This document shows, piece by piece, positions 23,592 through 32,007 of a DNA stretch of 37,436 nt (positions are counted from its first letter, which is position 1; each line of letters begins with the position of its first letter). A model generated the notes under the pieces. The model was not told the origin of the DNA. It worked only from the letters and a program-made list of their open reading frames with translations, and ran no database searches. Origin of the DNA: CAYNYI01 sp964401455. Lineage in GTDB: Bacteria; Fibrobacterota; OXYB2-FULL-49-7; CAYNYI01. The stretch covers positions 1 through 37,436 of the forward strand of contig CAYNYI010000012.1 of the NCBI GenBank assembly GCA_964401455.1, written 5' to 3'. The translations under genes and the position numbers were made by a program.

Positions 23592-23643
23592 CGCCTTATA
23601 ACAAAGCAGTATAAGAATAAAAATAAAATAACCGGGAGTAGAA

Positions 23644-25953
23644 ATGAGTGATGAATTAAACAAAGTCGATGAAATCCTCGGCGAGATTCTCAGCCAGAAA
23701 GAGTCTGTAAAAAGCATTTCAGACGAAGTGCAGGAGCGCTGGGAGTCTATACAGGCCATTAAGGAGGAGATAGAAAAGAAGATTCAAATGACTCCCGAGG
23801 GAAAAACCGGTGAGCTGAAGGAAACCCTTCAGAACATTGAAAGCAGTGTCAAAGCGCTTGAAAAGGTCCAGGGGCGCATGCTTAACTCTACTGAGAGAAT
23901 AAAAAAAGAATTCTCTGAAATTCAGTCGCTTGAGGAAAATGTCAGAGGAGAAATGGATGAGCTGAAGCAGGAGAGCGAGTCCTATGTTTTGTTGAAGCAG
24001 AAAATTGATAATCTTAATATTCTTTCCGAGCATGTTGATTCGAAGATTAAAAAACTCGACAGACAAAGATGGGTTGTTGAAAAAGCAAACCAGATGAACG
24101 GTAAGCTTAATGTGCTTCTATGGGAAATGGAGTCACGTATAGATGAACTTTCCGAAGACAATAAGCTTCTTGATTCCAGCGAGAAGCGTCTTGCAAAACT
24201 CGAGGAGATGCTCACGGAGCTTTCGACAAATATTGAAGAAATTCGCAATTTTGAAAAGCTCATGAAAGAAACTTCCAAGAAAATAATCACCATTGAGGGG
24301 CTTGCCGGGGACCTGGATGTAAAACTCTCAAGTTTTTCATCTTATTCCAGACAGATAGAGGAAGCCATGGATATGGCGAAGGACGTTTCCGGCATAGTGA
24401 AATCCACAGAAGCCAAGATGAATACCGCTTCAAAGCAAGCGGCGACCGTTGACGCAAGCCTGGAAAAGATAAATTCCTATGAGAGCGTACTGGCCGGCAT
24501 GAAACAGAAAATAGAGGAAGTGCAGCGTGAGTTTAATGTAATTGAATCTATTGAGAACCGTATTCATAAATCGGATAATCAGGTCGACGAGCTCAAGGAA
24601 GAAATAGATCTTCTTTCGAAAGAACAGGATACCATAAGGGAATTTCAGGCCAAGATTGATGATTTCAAGATTATAATCAATGACGTTTCGGAAAGAATGG
24701 AGACTCTTTTTACATACAAAGAGAATATCAAGGATATTGATAAGAAGATGTCCGCTTTCCGGGAGGATATCGGAAGTATAGGCGGCAGCGTTGAAGCTCT
24801 CAAAAAGAGAGAAGATGAGATAAAGGATGTTGAAAAGAAAGTCGACCGCCTCACCGAAATTTCGAGCAGAGCTGTGGAAAGGGCGGACGATCTTTCCGAA
24901 AAGACAAGTTTTGTCACCGAGGTTGACCGCAAAATTAAAGATCTTGGTATTCTTGTGTCAGAGATAGACGATAGAATAAATGTTCAGCTTCAGCGTAAAT
25001 CCCTTGTTGAAAAGACTGAAAAAAGGCTTGATCAGCTTAATTTTATGTTTGAAGATCTTTCTCTGAAACTGCATAATATCTCAAAAGAAGAAGAGTATGT
25101 TCAGCAGATTTCAGCAAAGATTGAGAAAATCGGAATAAGCGCCAAGGATATGGATGAGAAAATTAAAAATTTGGCTCTGGAAGAAAAGAAACTTATTGAG
25201 GAAGAGACTAAGCTTCAGAAGCTGGGTGACGATCTTCAGAATATGCTTGATTCTCACGAAAAGAACATAGAACAATTCAGAGGAGAAAACGATTTTCTGA
25301 ACACAGAGATACAGTCGACTCGCGAAAAGTTTAAAGGATTTGTCGATGAAATTAACATTAAGCTTGAAAGTATTGAGAAGAGTAAGGGAGCCATTGACGA
25401 CTCTGATAATAAACTCAAAAAGTCTTTTCTCCTGATAGAACAGCTTGATACCAAGATTGAAAATCTGAAACAAAAACGGGCGACCATAGAAAACATTGAC
25501 AACAAACTCGAGGGTTTTAAGCTTTCTACCGGAGATCTTGAAAAGAAAATTGCCGGAATAATGGAAGGCCGCAAAGAGCTTGAGGAAGTTAAGAAGGAAT
25601 TCGGTACGCTTAATAATTTGAAGGCCAGCGTAAAGGATGATATTCAGACAATTCAGAATAAGGATGAAGAAGTTCAGAAGATCAACGATAAAGTAATGAA
25701 TATTTTTTCTTCTCTTGACAAAATAGATAAGAAAATGGAGATGATCACCGAGAAAGAGAAGGAAATAAAGCACGCGGAAAAACAAATAAATAAGCTCAGC
25801 ATTCTTCTCGAAGATGTTAAGGCCGGAATCAATAATCTCAATAAAGAAGATGAGCTTGTAAGGATGGCTAATGAAAAAACAACGCAGCTGTCTTATCTGA
25901 TTAACGAGGCTGATGTTAAGATCAACGCACTTAAAAAGGCCAAGGAAAGCTAG
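23644..25953 (+). CDS. Large repetitive coiled-coil protein (SpiroCoCo-like)
   Basis: Nearly all 769 residues are predicted coiled coil, with no signal peptide, membrane helix or cysteine cluster. A diverged unit of about 45-50 residues recurs, with pattern VEKAxxxhxxLxxLhxDhxxKIxxLxxEExxV. Clear copies start near VEKANQMNGKLNVLLWEME, VEKTEKRLDQLNFMFEDL and IKHAEKQINKLSILLEDV. From memory this resembles the SpiroCoCo coiled-coil family of spirochaetes, which are cytoplasmic and of unclear, possibly cytoskeletal, role. ATG 23644 follows GGGAG. The stop is 17 bases before rel. The protein could form filaments or a scaffold, which is inference. Confidence 0.75.
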   Translation: MSDELNKVDEILGEILSQKESVKSISDEVQERWESIQAIKEEIEKKIQMTPEGKTGELKETLQNIESSVKALEKVQGRMLNSTERIKKEFSEIQSLEENVRGEMDELKQESESYVLLKQKIDNLNILSEHVDSKIKKLDRQRWVVEKANQMNGKLNVLLWEMESRIDELSEDNKLLDSSEKRLAKLEEMLTELSTNIEEIRNFEKLMKETSKKIITIEGLAGDLDVKLSSFSSYSRQIEEAMDMAKDVSGIVKSTEAKMNTASKQAATVDASLEKINSYESVLAGMKQKIEEVQREFNVIESIENRIHKSDNQVDELKEEIDLLSKEQDTIREFQAKIDDFKIIINDVSERMETLFTYKENIKDIDKKMSAFREDIGSIGGSVEALKKREDEIKDVEKKVDRLTEISSRAVERADDLSEKTSFVTEVDRKIKDLGILVSEIDDRINVQLQRKSLVEKTEKRLDQLNFMFEDLSLKLHNISKEEEYVQQISAKIEKIGISAKDMDEKIKNLALEEKKLIEEETKLQKLGDDLQNMLDSHEKNIEQFRGENDFLNTEIQSTREKFKGFVDEINIKLESIEKSKGAIDDSDNKLKKSFLLIEQLDTKIENLKQKRATIENIDNKLEGFKLSTGDLEKKIAGIMEGRKELEEVKKEFGTLNNLKASVKDDIQTIQNKDEEVQKINDKVMNIFSSLDKIDKKMEMITEKEKEIKHAEKQINKLSILLEDVKAGINNLNKEDELVRMANEKTTQLSYLINEADVKINALKKAKES

Positions 25954-25970
25954 GAGTAGTTGTTCTAAAA

Positions 25971-28136
25971 TTGCAGGCAGAAGATAAATTTTTAAAGATC
26001 TATTCCAAAGAAATATATCTAAAAAGACTTTCTGAATTGTCGGAAAGCATTGATACCGCTATACTGGGCAGGGCTTTTGATTTCAGTTATGCGGCTCATT
26101 TGAATCAATTCCGCAAATCCGGGAAACCTTTCTTTTCACATCCCCTTGAAGTGTCTCTCATTACCGCTGAACAGAACATGGACACGGTTTCAATTGCCGC
26201 GGCTCTTTTACATGATGTTGTTGAGGATACCGAACATGGTCTTGATGAAATCCGTCATGAGTTCGGCAATGAGATAGGAGATCTTATATACGGTCTCACA
26301 AAAATAGATGATATATCTTTGTGTGGTTTCAAAGCAAGGCAGGCCGAGAATTACCGGCGAATGCTCCTTTCTATGGCAAAAGACATGCGAGTTTTGATTA
26401 TAAAGTTTGCCGATCGCCTTCATAATTTACGTACGCTGGGCTATATGCCTCCTGAAAAGATTAGAAATATCGCGGCTGAAACACTTGATATCTATGCGCC
26501 TCTTGCGCACCGTTTCGGTATGCACAGGATTAAAAGTGAACTCGAAGACCTTGCTTTTAAACATCTCAATCCTGAAATGCATCTCAAAATTGTTTCTCAG
26601 CTTAATTATGAATGGGAAGAGCGCGAGAAGATCATAGCCGGATTCACGGATCCGCTTAGTGAAAAACTGAGAGAGGCCGGGATAGGGGCGTCTGTTACCG
26701 GGCGCTCAAAACATTTGTATGGAATATACCAGAAAATGGTTTCGAAAAATAAGGATTTTTACGATATTCATGATCATCTCGGGGTCAGGGTTATTGTCGA
26801 TAATTATTTAAATTGTTATATGGCCATGGGTATTGTCCATAATATGTGGTTCCCGGTTACGGCTCGTTTTAAGGACTATATCGCAACGCCGAAAATAAAT
26901 ATGTATCAGTCTATTCATACCACCGTCATTGGGCCCGAAGGAAGGATGTTTGAAGTCCAGATTCGTACGGGAGAAATGGACCGAATAGCGGAAAGGGGAA
27001 TTGCCGCGCACTGGATATACAAGCAGGGGAATAGCTCGCGGTCGTTAGATGAGCAGGAAATGTCCTGGCTTAGAAAGGTCGTGGAATGGCAGAAAGGTCT
27101 TAATAATCCGTCAGAGTTTATGGAGTTTTTCAGAACGGATCTTTTTCAGTCAGAAATTTTTGTTTTCACTCCCAAGGGAGACCTTATACAGCTTCCCAAG
27201 GGGTCCACTGTACTGGATTTTGCTTTCGAAGTCCATACCGGTCTTGGGCACCAATGTATAGGTGCCCGTATAAACGAAACAAAAGTAACCGGTCCGGACT
27301 TTGTCCTTCAGAGCGGCTCGACGGTTGAGGTTATTAAAAGTAATTCCGCCCGTCATACGGCTTCCAGTCTCGGCATTGTGAGAACAACAAAAGCCAAAAC
27401 AGCTGTAAAACACTGGCTGAAAAATGAGGGGGAGAAGCGCATAATTGAAATCGGCAGGAAAATCTTCTCAGAGGTTTCCGCTAATTACGGAATAGAGACC
27501 CCCGAGAATCTGGATTTTTCACCGGCTCTCTCCGAATTCAATTATCAGTCTAAGGAAGAGCTTTTTCACGCTGTTGGAAACGGCGGTATCCCTTCTGTAA
27601 AAATTATCAAGATCCTTTTTCCCGAAAAAAGGATAACCGAGGGCGGTAAAACAAATATACTCAGTAAAATATTCTCAAAAAAGAAAGAGGACAGTTCTTA
27701 TGTAATTTTTATTGAGGATGGCAGACCCGGCAAATTTAAATTGGCGAGATGCTGTATGCCGGTACCCGGTGATGAAATAATAGCTTTCCGCGGTGAAACC
27801 AGAACGATTGTCCATCGTAAGAACTGCCGGTTGGCTCTCAGATATATTTCTGAAGGAGCTTATATGGAAAATGCCGGTTGGTCAAGAAGTATAAAACAAA
27901 AATTCCGGACGAAAATTAAGATTGTTTCCGAGAATAAAATTTTTATGCTTTCCAGGGTCGCTCGTGCAATTTCGAAATGCCAGGTCTCTATTCTAAATGC
28001 CAACGTGAATGTGAATAAAGGCGGTGAATCTGCGGATTATGAATTTCTTCTCCATGTCGACTACCTGGCGCAGCTTTTTAATGTTATTGAAAAAGTCCGC
28101 CGCATCAGAGGTGTCAAGAAGGTACGCAGAATATAA
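25971..28136 (+). CDS. rel: Bifunctional (p)ppGpp synthetase/hydrolase (Rel/SpoT)
   Basis: The 721-residue enzyme makes and degrades (p)ppGpp in the stringent response. The HD hydrolase domain (~30-180) is intact: AAHLNQFRKSG (His43), FSHPLEV (His57), ALLHDVVEDT (His81, Asp82) and FADRLHN. The synthetase domain (~220-345) keeps GRSKHLYGIYQKM, FKDYIATPKINMYQSIHTTV (Tyr312) and EVQIRT (Glu328). TGS (~390-445, IFVFTPKGDLIQLPKGS), a Cys-containing RIS/zinc-finger segment (LARCCMPVPGDEI...HRKNC) and an ACT domain (~645-721) follow. Start TTG 25971 is the only one keeping the normal N-terminus. Its GGAG is rather far upstream, so coupling to the coiled-coil gene is likely. Confidence 0.95.
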   Translation: MQAEDKFLKIYSKEIYLKRLSELSESIDTAILGRAFDFSYAAHLNQFRKSGKPFFSHPLEVSLITAEQNMDTVSIAAALLHDVVEDTEHGLDEIRHEFGNEIGDLIYGLTKIDDISLCGFKARQAENYRRMLLSMAKDMRVLIIKFADRLHNLRTLGYMPPEKIRNIAAETLDIYAPLAHRFGMHRIKSELEDLAFKHLNPEMHLKIVSQLNYEWEEREKIIAGFTDPLSEKLREAGIGASVTGRSKHLYGIYQKMVSKNKDFYDIHDHLGVRVIVDNYLNCYMAMGIVHNMWFPVTARFKDYIATPKINMYQSIHTTVIGPEGRMFEVQIRTGEMDRIAERGIAAHWIYKQGNSSRSLDEQEMSWLRKVVEWQKGLNNPSEFMEFFRTDLFQSEIFVFTPKGDLIQLPKGSTVLDFAFEVHTGLGHQCIGARINETKVTGPDFVLQSGSTVEVIKSNSARHTASSLGIVRTTKAKTAVKHWLKNEGEKRIIEIGRKIFSEVSANYGIETPENLDFSPALSEFNYQSKEELFHAVGNGGIPSVKIIKILFPEKRITEGGKTNILSKIFSKKKEDSSYVIFIEDGRPGKFKLARCCMPVPGDEIIAFRGETRTIVHRKNCRLALRYISEGAYMENAGWSRSIKQKFRTKIKIVSENKIFMLSRVARAISKCQVSILNANVNVNKGGESADYEFLLHVDYLAQLFNVIEKVRRIRGVKKVRRI

Positions 28137-28150
28137 TAAGACTTTTTGGT

Positions 28151-28180
28151 TTGTGTAAGAAGATCGAACATTAGTATATT
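28151..28180 (+). promoter_or_regulatory. Weak candidate promoter of ahcY
   Basis: TTGTGT (28151-28156) and TATATT (28175-28180) are separated by 18 bases, 45 bases before the ahcY ATG. The -35 is weak. No SAH riboswitch-like conserved core is seen in the short leader. Confidence 0.25.
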
Positions 28181-28225
28181 ACTTGAGAATTATTTCTAAA
28201 ACAAAGAAAGAGGAAAGGAATTTTA

Positions 28226-29644
28226 ATGGCTTCCGCAAAGAAAAACGATTATAAGATTGCAGATATCAAACTCGCTCCCTGGGGTAGAAAAGAAATAGAA
28301 ATAGCTCAGGAGGAAATGCCGGGGCTTATGGCTGTGCGAGAAAAGCACGCTTCAAAAAAACCGCTTAAGGGAGTAAGAATTACCGGTTCTCTGCATATGA
28401 CAATACAGACGGCCGTTCTCATTGAAACTCTGCAGGCACTTGGCGCCGACGTAAGGTGGGCAAGTTGCAATATCTTTTCTACGCAGGACCATGCGGCGGC
28501 GGCGATTGCTAAAGCCGGAATTCCTGTTTTTGCCTGGAAAGGCGAAACTCTGGATGAATATTGGGACTGTACATTAAAGGCTCTAACATGGCCGGATGGC
28601 AAGGGGCCGAATATGATAGTTGATGACGGCGGCGACGCCACCCTCATGATACATGCCGGTTGCAGAGCGGAAAAAGACCGTGGATATCTTAAGACTTTTA
28701 GTGACAGCGGCGATGCGGTTGCTTTAAAAAAAGTTCTTAATAAAGAATTGCGGAAGAGCCGGAAACGATGGCATCAGGTCGCCGATGAGTGGTACGGAGT
28801 CTCGGAGGAAACTACAACCGGTGTACACAGGCTTTATCAGCTTGCAGAGAAAAATGAGCTGCTTGTTCCGGCCATAAACGTAAATGATTCGGTAACAAAA
28901 TCAAAATTTGATAATCTTTATGGATGCCGCGAATCACTTGTAGACGGCATAAAAAGAGCAACCGACGTAATGGTTGCGGGCAAGACGGTTTGCGTCTGCG
29001 GATTCGGGGATGTCGGAAAAGGATCTGCTCAGTCTCTGCGTAATTTCGGAGCCAGGGTTATTGTCACGGAGATAGACCCTATATGCGCACTTCAGGCATC
29101 TATGGCAGGCTATGAGGTTACTACCCTAGAAGAAGCGCTTAAGGAAGCGGACATTTTTGTTACTACTACCGGGAATAAAGATGTCATTAAGGCGGCTCAT
29201 ATGGTAAAGATGAAGGATCAGGCAATAGTATGTAATATCGGTCACTTTGATAACGAAATACAGGTCGAGAAACTTGATAAGATGAAGGGCGTTAAAAAAG
29301 TTAATGTCAAGCCCCAGGTTGATCAGTATTACTTTAAAAACGGACGTTCTATTTTCATTCTTGCCGAAGGAAGACTTGTTAATCTGGGCTGTGCTACCGG
29401 GCATCCCTCTTTTGTGATGTCCAATTCATTTGCCAATCAGACTCTTGCCCAGCTTGATCTTCATAAAAACAAAGGAAAATATGAGAATCAGGTATATAGA
29501 TTGAGCAAAAAGCTGGATGAGGAAGTAGCAAGACTGCATCTTCGGAAGCTTGGAGTAAAGCTGACAAAACTCACCAGGGAACAGGCCGAATATATTGGTG
29601 TTCCGGTTAAAGGACCGTATAAGCCCGAACATTACCGATACTAA
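28226..29644 (+). CDS. ahcY: Adenosylhomocysteinase
   Basis: AhcY hydrolyses S-adenosylhomocysteine to homocysteine and adenosine (EC 3.13.2.1), relieving product inhibition of methyltransferases. The 472-residue protein carries the family blocks GSLHMTIQTAVLIETL, SCNIFSTQDHAAAAIA, the NAD-binding CGFGDVGKGSAQSLR, NIGHFDNEI and the C-terminal KGPYKPEHYRY. A ~40-residue segment around GYLKTFSDSGDAVALKKVL represents the insertion seen in the longer bacterial and eukaryotic-type enzymes. ATG 28226 has AAAGAGGAAAGGAA upstream. It is followed by a hairpin terminator. The window's radical SAM methylase candidate would generate its substrate, as any SAM methyltransferase would. Confidence 0.97.
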   Translation: MASAKKNDYKIADIKLAPWGRKEIEIAQEEMPGLMAVREKHASKKPLKGVRITGSLHMTIQTAVLIETLQALGADVRWASCNIFSTQDHAAAAIAKAGIPVFAWKGETLDEYWDCTLKALTWPDGKGPNMIVDDGGDATLMIHAGCRAEKDRGYLKTFSDSGDAVALKKVLNKELRKSRKRWHQVADEWYGVSEETTTGVHRLYQLAEKNELLVPAINVNDSVTKSKFDNLYGCRESLVDGIKRATDVMVAGKTVCVCGFGDVGKGSAQSLRNFGARVIVTEIDPICALQASMAGYEVTTLEEALKEADIFVTTTGNKDVIKAAHMVKMKDQAIVCNIGHFDNEIQVEKLDKMKGVKKVNVKPQVDQYYFKNGRSIFILAEGRLVNLGCATGHPSFVMSNSFANQTLAQLDLHKNKGKYENQVYRLSKKLDEEVARLHLRKLGVKLTKLTREQAEYIGVPVKGPYKPEHYRY

Positions 29645-29671
29645 GCCGGATTTAAATAATCCATACTAATT

Positions 29672-29710
29672 CAGGACACACCTTGCAACGGGGTGTGTCC
29701 TGTGGTTTTA
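29672..29710 (+). terminator. Terminator-like hairpin between ahcY and the kinase gene
   Basis: CAGGACACACC and GGTGTGTCCTG form a perfect 11-bp stem with a 9-base loop. TGG and four T follow. It ends 16 bases before the kinase ATG, so it may end ahcY transcripts or act as a leader element for the kinase. Confidence 0.65.
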
Positions 29711-29725
29711 AAGCGGAACTTATTT

Positions 29726-31354
29726 ATGGACCATTTCATCGGGAAAAAGGTCGGAAATTATCTGATTAAAGAAAAAATAGGTTCCGGTTCCAGTGCTTCA
29801 GTCTATCTGGGCAGGCATACTGAAATGGACAGGGAAGCCGCGGTAAAAATTCTTCATCCTCACCTTATGGCTGATAAAGAAAGCATAGAGCGTTTCCGGC
29901 GCGAAGCCAAAGCCATTGCTTCAATCAATAATGACAATATTGTAAAAATTTACGACTTCGCAGTCCGAGAAGAGGTTTCATACATAATATTTGAATATAT
30001 TGACGGAGAAAACTTGAGCGGGTTTTTTCAAAGATACAGAAAATTTTTTCCTCCTGAGCTTGCTCTTCTTATTGTGAAACAGGTATGCATAGCTCTCCAG
30101 AGCGCTCATGAACTTGATATTGTTCACAGGGATATTAAACCTGAAAATATAATGATAACTTCCGGGGGAGAAGTTAAACTGACTGACTTCGGTGTTGCGC
30201 GTGTAACCGGATCTGAGAATATGACCCATACCGGAGCGATAATGGGTTCTCCTAATTATATGTCTCCGGAGCAGATTGAGGGTAAAACAATAAGACCGGC
30301 TTCTGATATTTTTTCTGTCGGCGCTCTTTTGTATTACATGATTTTTGGGAAGCCTCCATTCGACGATAGAAACACCATTAGAATAATCAGAAATATTGTA
30401 GAAGGGCGTTATCAAAGCCCGGGACATCTCTCAGAACGGATTTGTGCAGAAACATCAGATATAATAAAAAGCTGCCTTCAGACAGATGTTAAAAGCAGGA
30501 TAAGCGGACTAAACGTACTTCTAAAAAGAATAGATTCTTTGATTAGCTGTTATGCCCTCAGGAAATCCGAGGTTGAGCTGCGGTCTTTTATGAGTTACCC
30601 GGAGAAGTATAGTGAGGAATTCGATACGAAAATAATTAAGGGCTTATACCTTTACCTTGATTCTGTAAAAGATCCTGTAAAAGATCCGCTAAGCATATCT
30701 GCTGTAAAAAAAATACTGGTTTTAAAACCTGAAGATAAAAAGGCCCTTAATTTTTTGAAGAGGATAAAAAGCAAAGATAACAGAAAAGGGCTCTGGATTA
30801 TTAGTGGCGTCCTGCTCCTAATTTTTGCGATCTATCTTGGATATTCTCCGTCATTAAAAAAGGACGGTGCGGAAATTCCGATTCAGACCGGATTTCAGGG
30901 TAACGAGAAGGAAAGCATCGGTCATGTAATTAAAAAAGAAGGAAAAAGCCGTAATGCTCCGTCGCCTGATACCGTAAAAACAGAAAACCGGAACAGACAG
31001 GATAATGAATCCGTTACGAAGCCAACATCGGAATCAAATTCCGGGAATACGGTTAGCCGAAAAGCTACGGTCGTTAATGAACGGACGCCGGACTCCGCAG
31101 ACAAAACCATAAAAGGTTATGGTACTTTTAAGTTCTTCACTTCTCCCTGGACAAAAATATATATTGATAATAAGTATATGGGTAAAACTCCTATGCTCGG
31201 GGAATTGATTCTGCCGGCAGGACGGCATGCAGTAGTTCTTAGAAACCCGCCCGGTGCCCTAGAGTATTCCGATACTGTTTTAATAAAGGCGGACTCTGTA
31301 ATTGTACGAAAATACGATCTTTTTAAGTCTCGGTCGAGAGATACCGCTTTTTAA
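29726..31354 (+). CDS. Hanks-type Ser/Thr protein kinase with PEGA domain
   Basis: The 542-residue protein has an N-terminal kinase domain (~11-270), one membrane helix (~355-373), a Ser/Asn/Glu-rich linker (~375-460) and an extracytoplasmic PEGA domain (~464-535, with SPWTKIYIDNKYMGKTPM). Kinase motifs are intact: IGSGSSASVYLG (P-loop), AVKILHP with Lys41, HRDIKPEN with Asp136, DFG with Asp154, and MGSPNYMSPEQ. It is therefore likely active and may sense the envelope. ATG 29726 starts the kinase fold; an in-frame GTG at 29693 sits inside the terminator stem. The following genes encode an FHA-bearing activator, whose FHA fold typically binds phosphothreonine, so a kinase-to-regulator pathway is plausible. 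Its end overlaps the next gene by 53 bases. Confidence 0.9.
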   Translation: MDHFIGKKVGNYLIKEKIGSGSSASVYLGRHTEMDREAAVKILHPHLMADKESIERFRREAKAIASINNDNIVKIYDFAVREEVSYIIFEYIDGENLSGFFQRYRKFFPPELALLIVKQVCIALQSAHELDIVHRDIKPENIMITSGGEVKLTDFGVARVTGSENMTHTGAIMGSPNYMSPEQIEGKTIRPASDIFSVGALLYYMIFGKPPFDDRNTIRIIRNIVEGRYQSPGHLSERICAETSDIIKSCLQTDVKSRISGLNVLLKRIDSLISCYALRKSEVELRSFMSYPEKYSEEFDTKIIKGLYLYLDSVKDPVKDPLSISAVKKILVLKPEDKKALNFLKRIKSKDNRKGLWIISGVLLLIFAIYLGYSPSLKKDGAEIPIQTGFQGNEKESIGHVIKKEGKSRNAPSPDTVKTENRNRQDNESVTKPTSESNSGNTVSRKATVVNERTPDSADKTIKGYGTFKFFTSPWTKIYIDNKYMGKTPMLGELILPAGRHAVVLRNPPGALEYSDTVLIKADSVIVRKYDLFKSRSRDTAF

Positions 31355-32006
31355 GTTTTTTCTTATTGCGGTATATTCCTCTATTCTTACCGTTGCGGCG
31401 GATGATGTCTCGAATGAAGACATGGTCTTGGCCGATTGCCGGGCATTTTATTTTGAAAGACAATTTGATAACGCAATAAATTGCGTCAGAAAAAAAATAC
31501 TTTCCGGTGAACTGAAAACAGGCAGAGACTCTGTTAAGGCTTTTGAACTCGGAGGTATTGTAAGCTTTATACAGGATGATTATGATTCGTCTAAGGCTTA
31601 TTTCCGGCGAATTTTAAAGATTAATTCTGAAAAAAATCTCGATCCTGTAAGGGTGCCGCCGGAAATAATCGAACTCTATAACAGCACAAAAGCCGAATAC
31701 GGGAAAAAACACGCTCCTTCTGTCCGCAGCACGTCTATAACCACCCTGCTGCCTTTTGGCATCGGACACTTTTCTGAAAACAAATTTGCGAGAGGAACTG
31801 TTTATTTCGGGCTGGGGGTCGTTTCGTTGTCCGCAAATATTTACACTTATTTCCGCAGAAAGGAAATGGAAAATTCCGAGGGAACATATGATGATCCGGA
31901 CCGGGCTTTAGGGCTTTACAGGATTCAGATTCTCTCTTTTTACGGTGGTTTTGTAGGTACCGGTCTTATCAGTTTTTTGGACGCAGCAATATTGAACAGG
32001 AGATGA
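31302..32006 (+). CDS. Exported TPR-like protein with C-terminal membrane segments
   Basis: The 234-residue product has a signal-like helix (~16-32, FKFFLIAVYSSILTVAA) and a helical segment typical of tetratricopeptide-type proteins (~40-130). A C-terminal region follows with a short STLLPFGIGHF-type motif and two hydrophobic stretches (~158-178 and ~208-228). The LPFG-x-GHF element followed by a membrane segment recalls DUF5683-like proteins. The only usual start codon before the signal is TTG 31302, which places the first 53 bases inside the kinase gene. It is co-directional and almost touches the downstream regulator. A role in the same signalling chain is inferred. Confidence 0.62.
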   Translation: MYENTIFLSLGREIPLFKFFLIAVYSSILTVAADDVSNEDMVLADCRAFYFERQFDNAINCVRKKILSGELKTGRDSVKAFELGGIVSFIQDDYDSSKAYFRRILKINSEKNLDPVRVPPEIIELYNSTKAEYGKKHAPSVRSTSITTLLPFGIGHFSENKFARGTVYFGLGVVSLSANIYTYFRRKEMENSEGTYDDPDRALGLYRIQILSFYGGFVGTGLISFLDAAILNRR

Positions 32007-32007
32007 T

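Noticed and set aside
26404..26421. TAAAGTTTGCCGAT inside rel as a sigma-28 promoter
   Set aside because: The two halves are adjacent without the 11-base spacer, and the site is in coding sequence.
28137..28225. SAH or SAM riboswitch upstream of ahcY
   Set aside because: The leader is short and AT-rich, with no conserved core or stable stem.
29674..29686. Second -24/-12 promoter before the kinase (GGACACACC...TTGC)
   Set aside because: The spacing is GG-N9-GC, one base short, and the bases form one arm of the hairpin stem.
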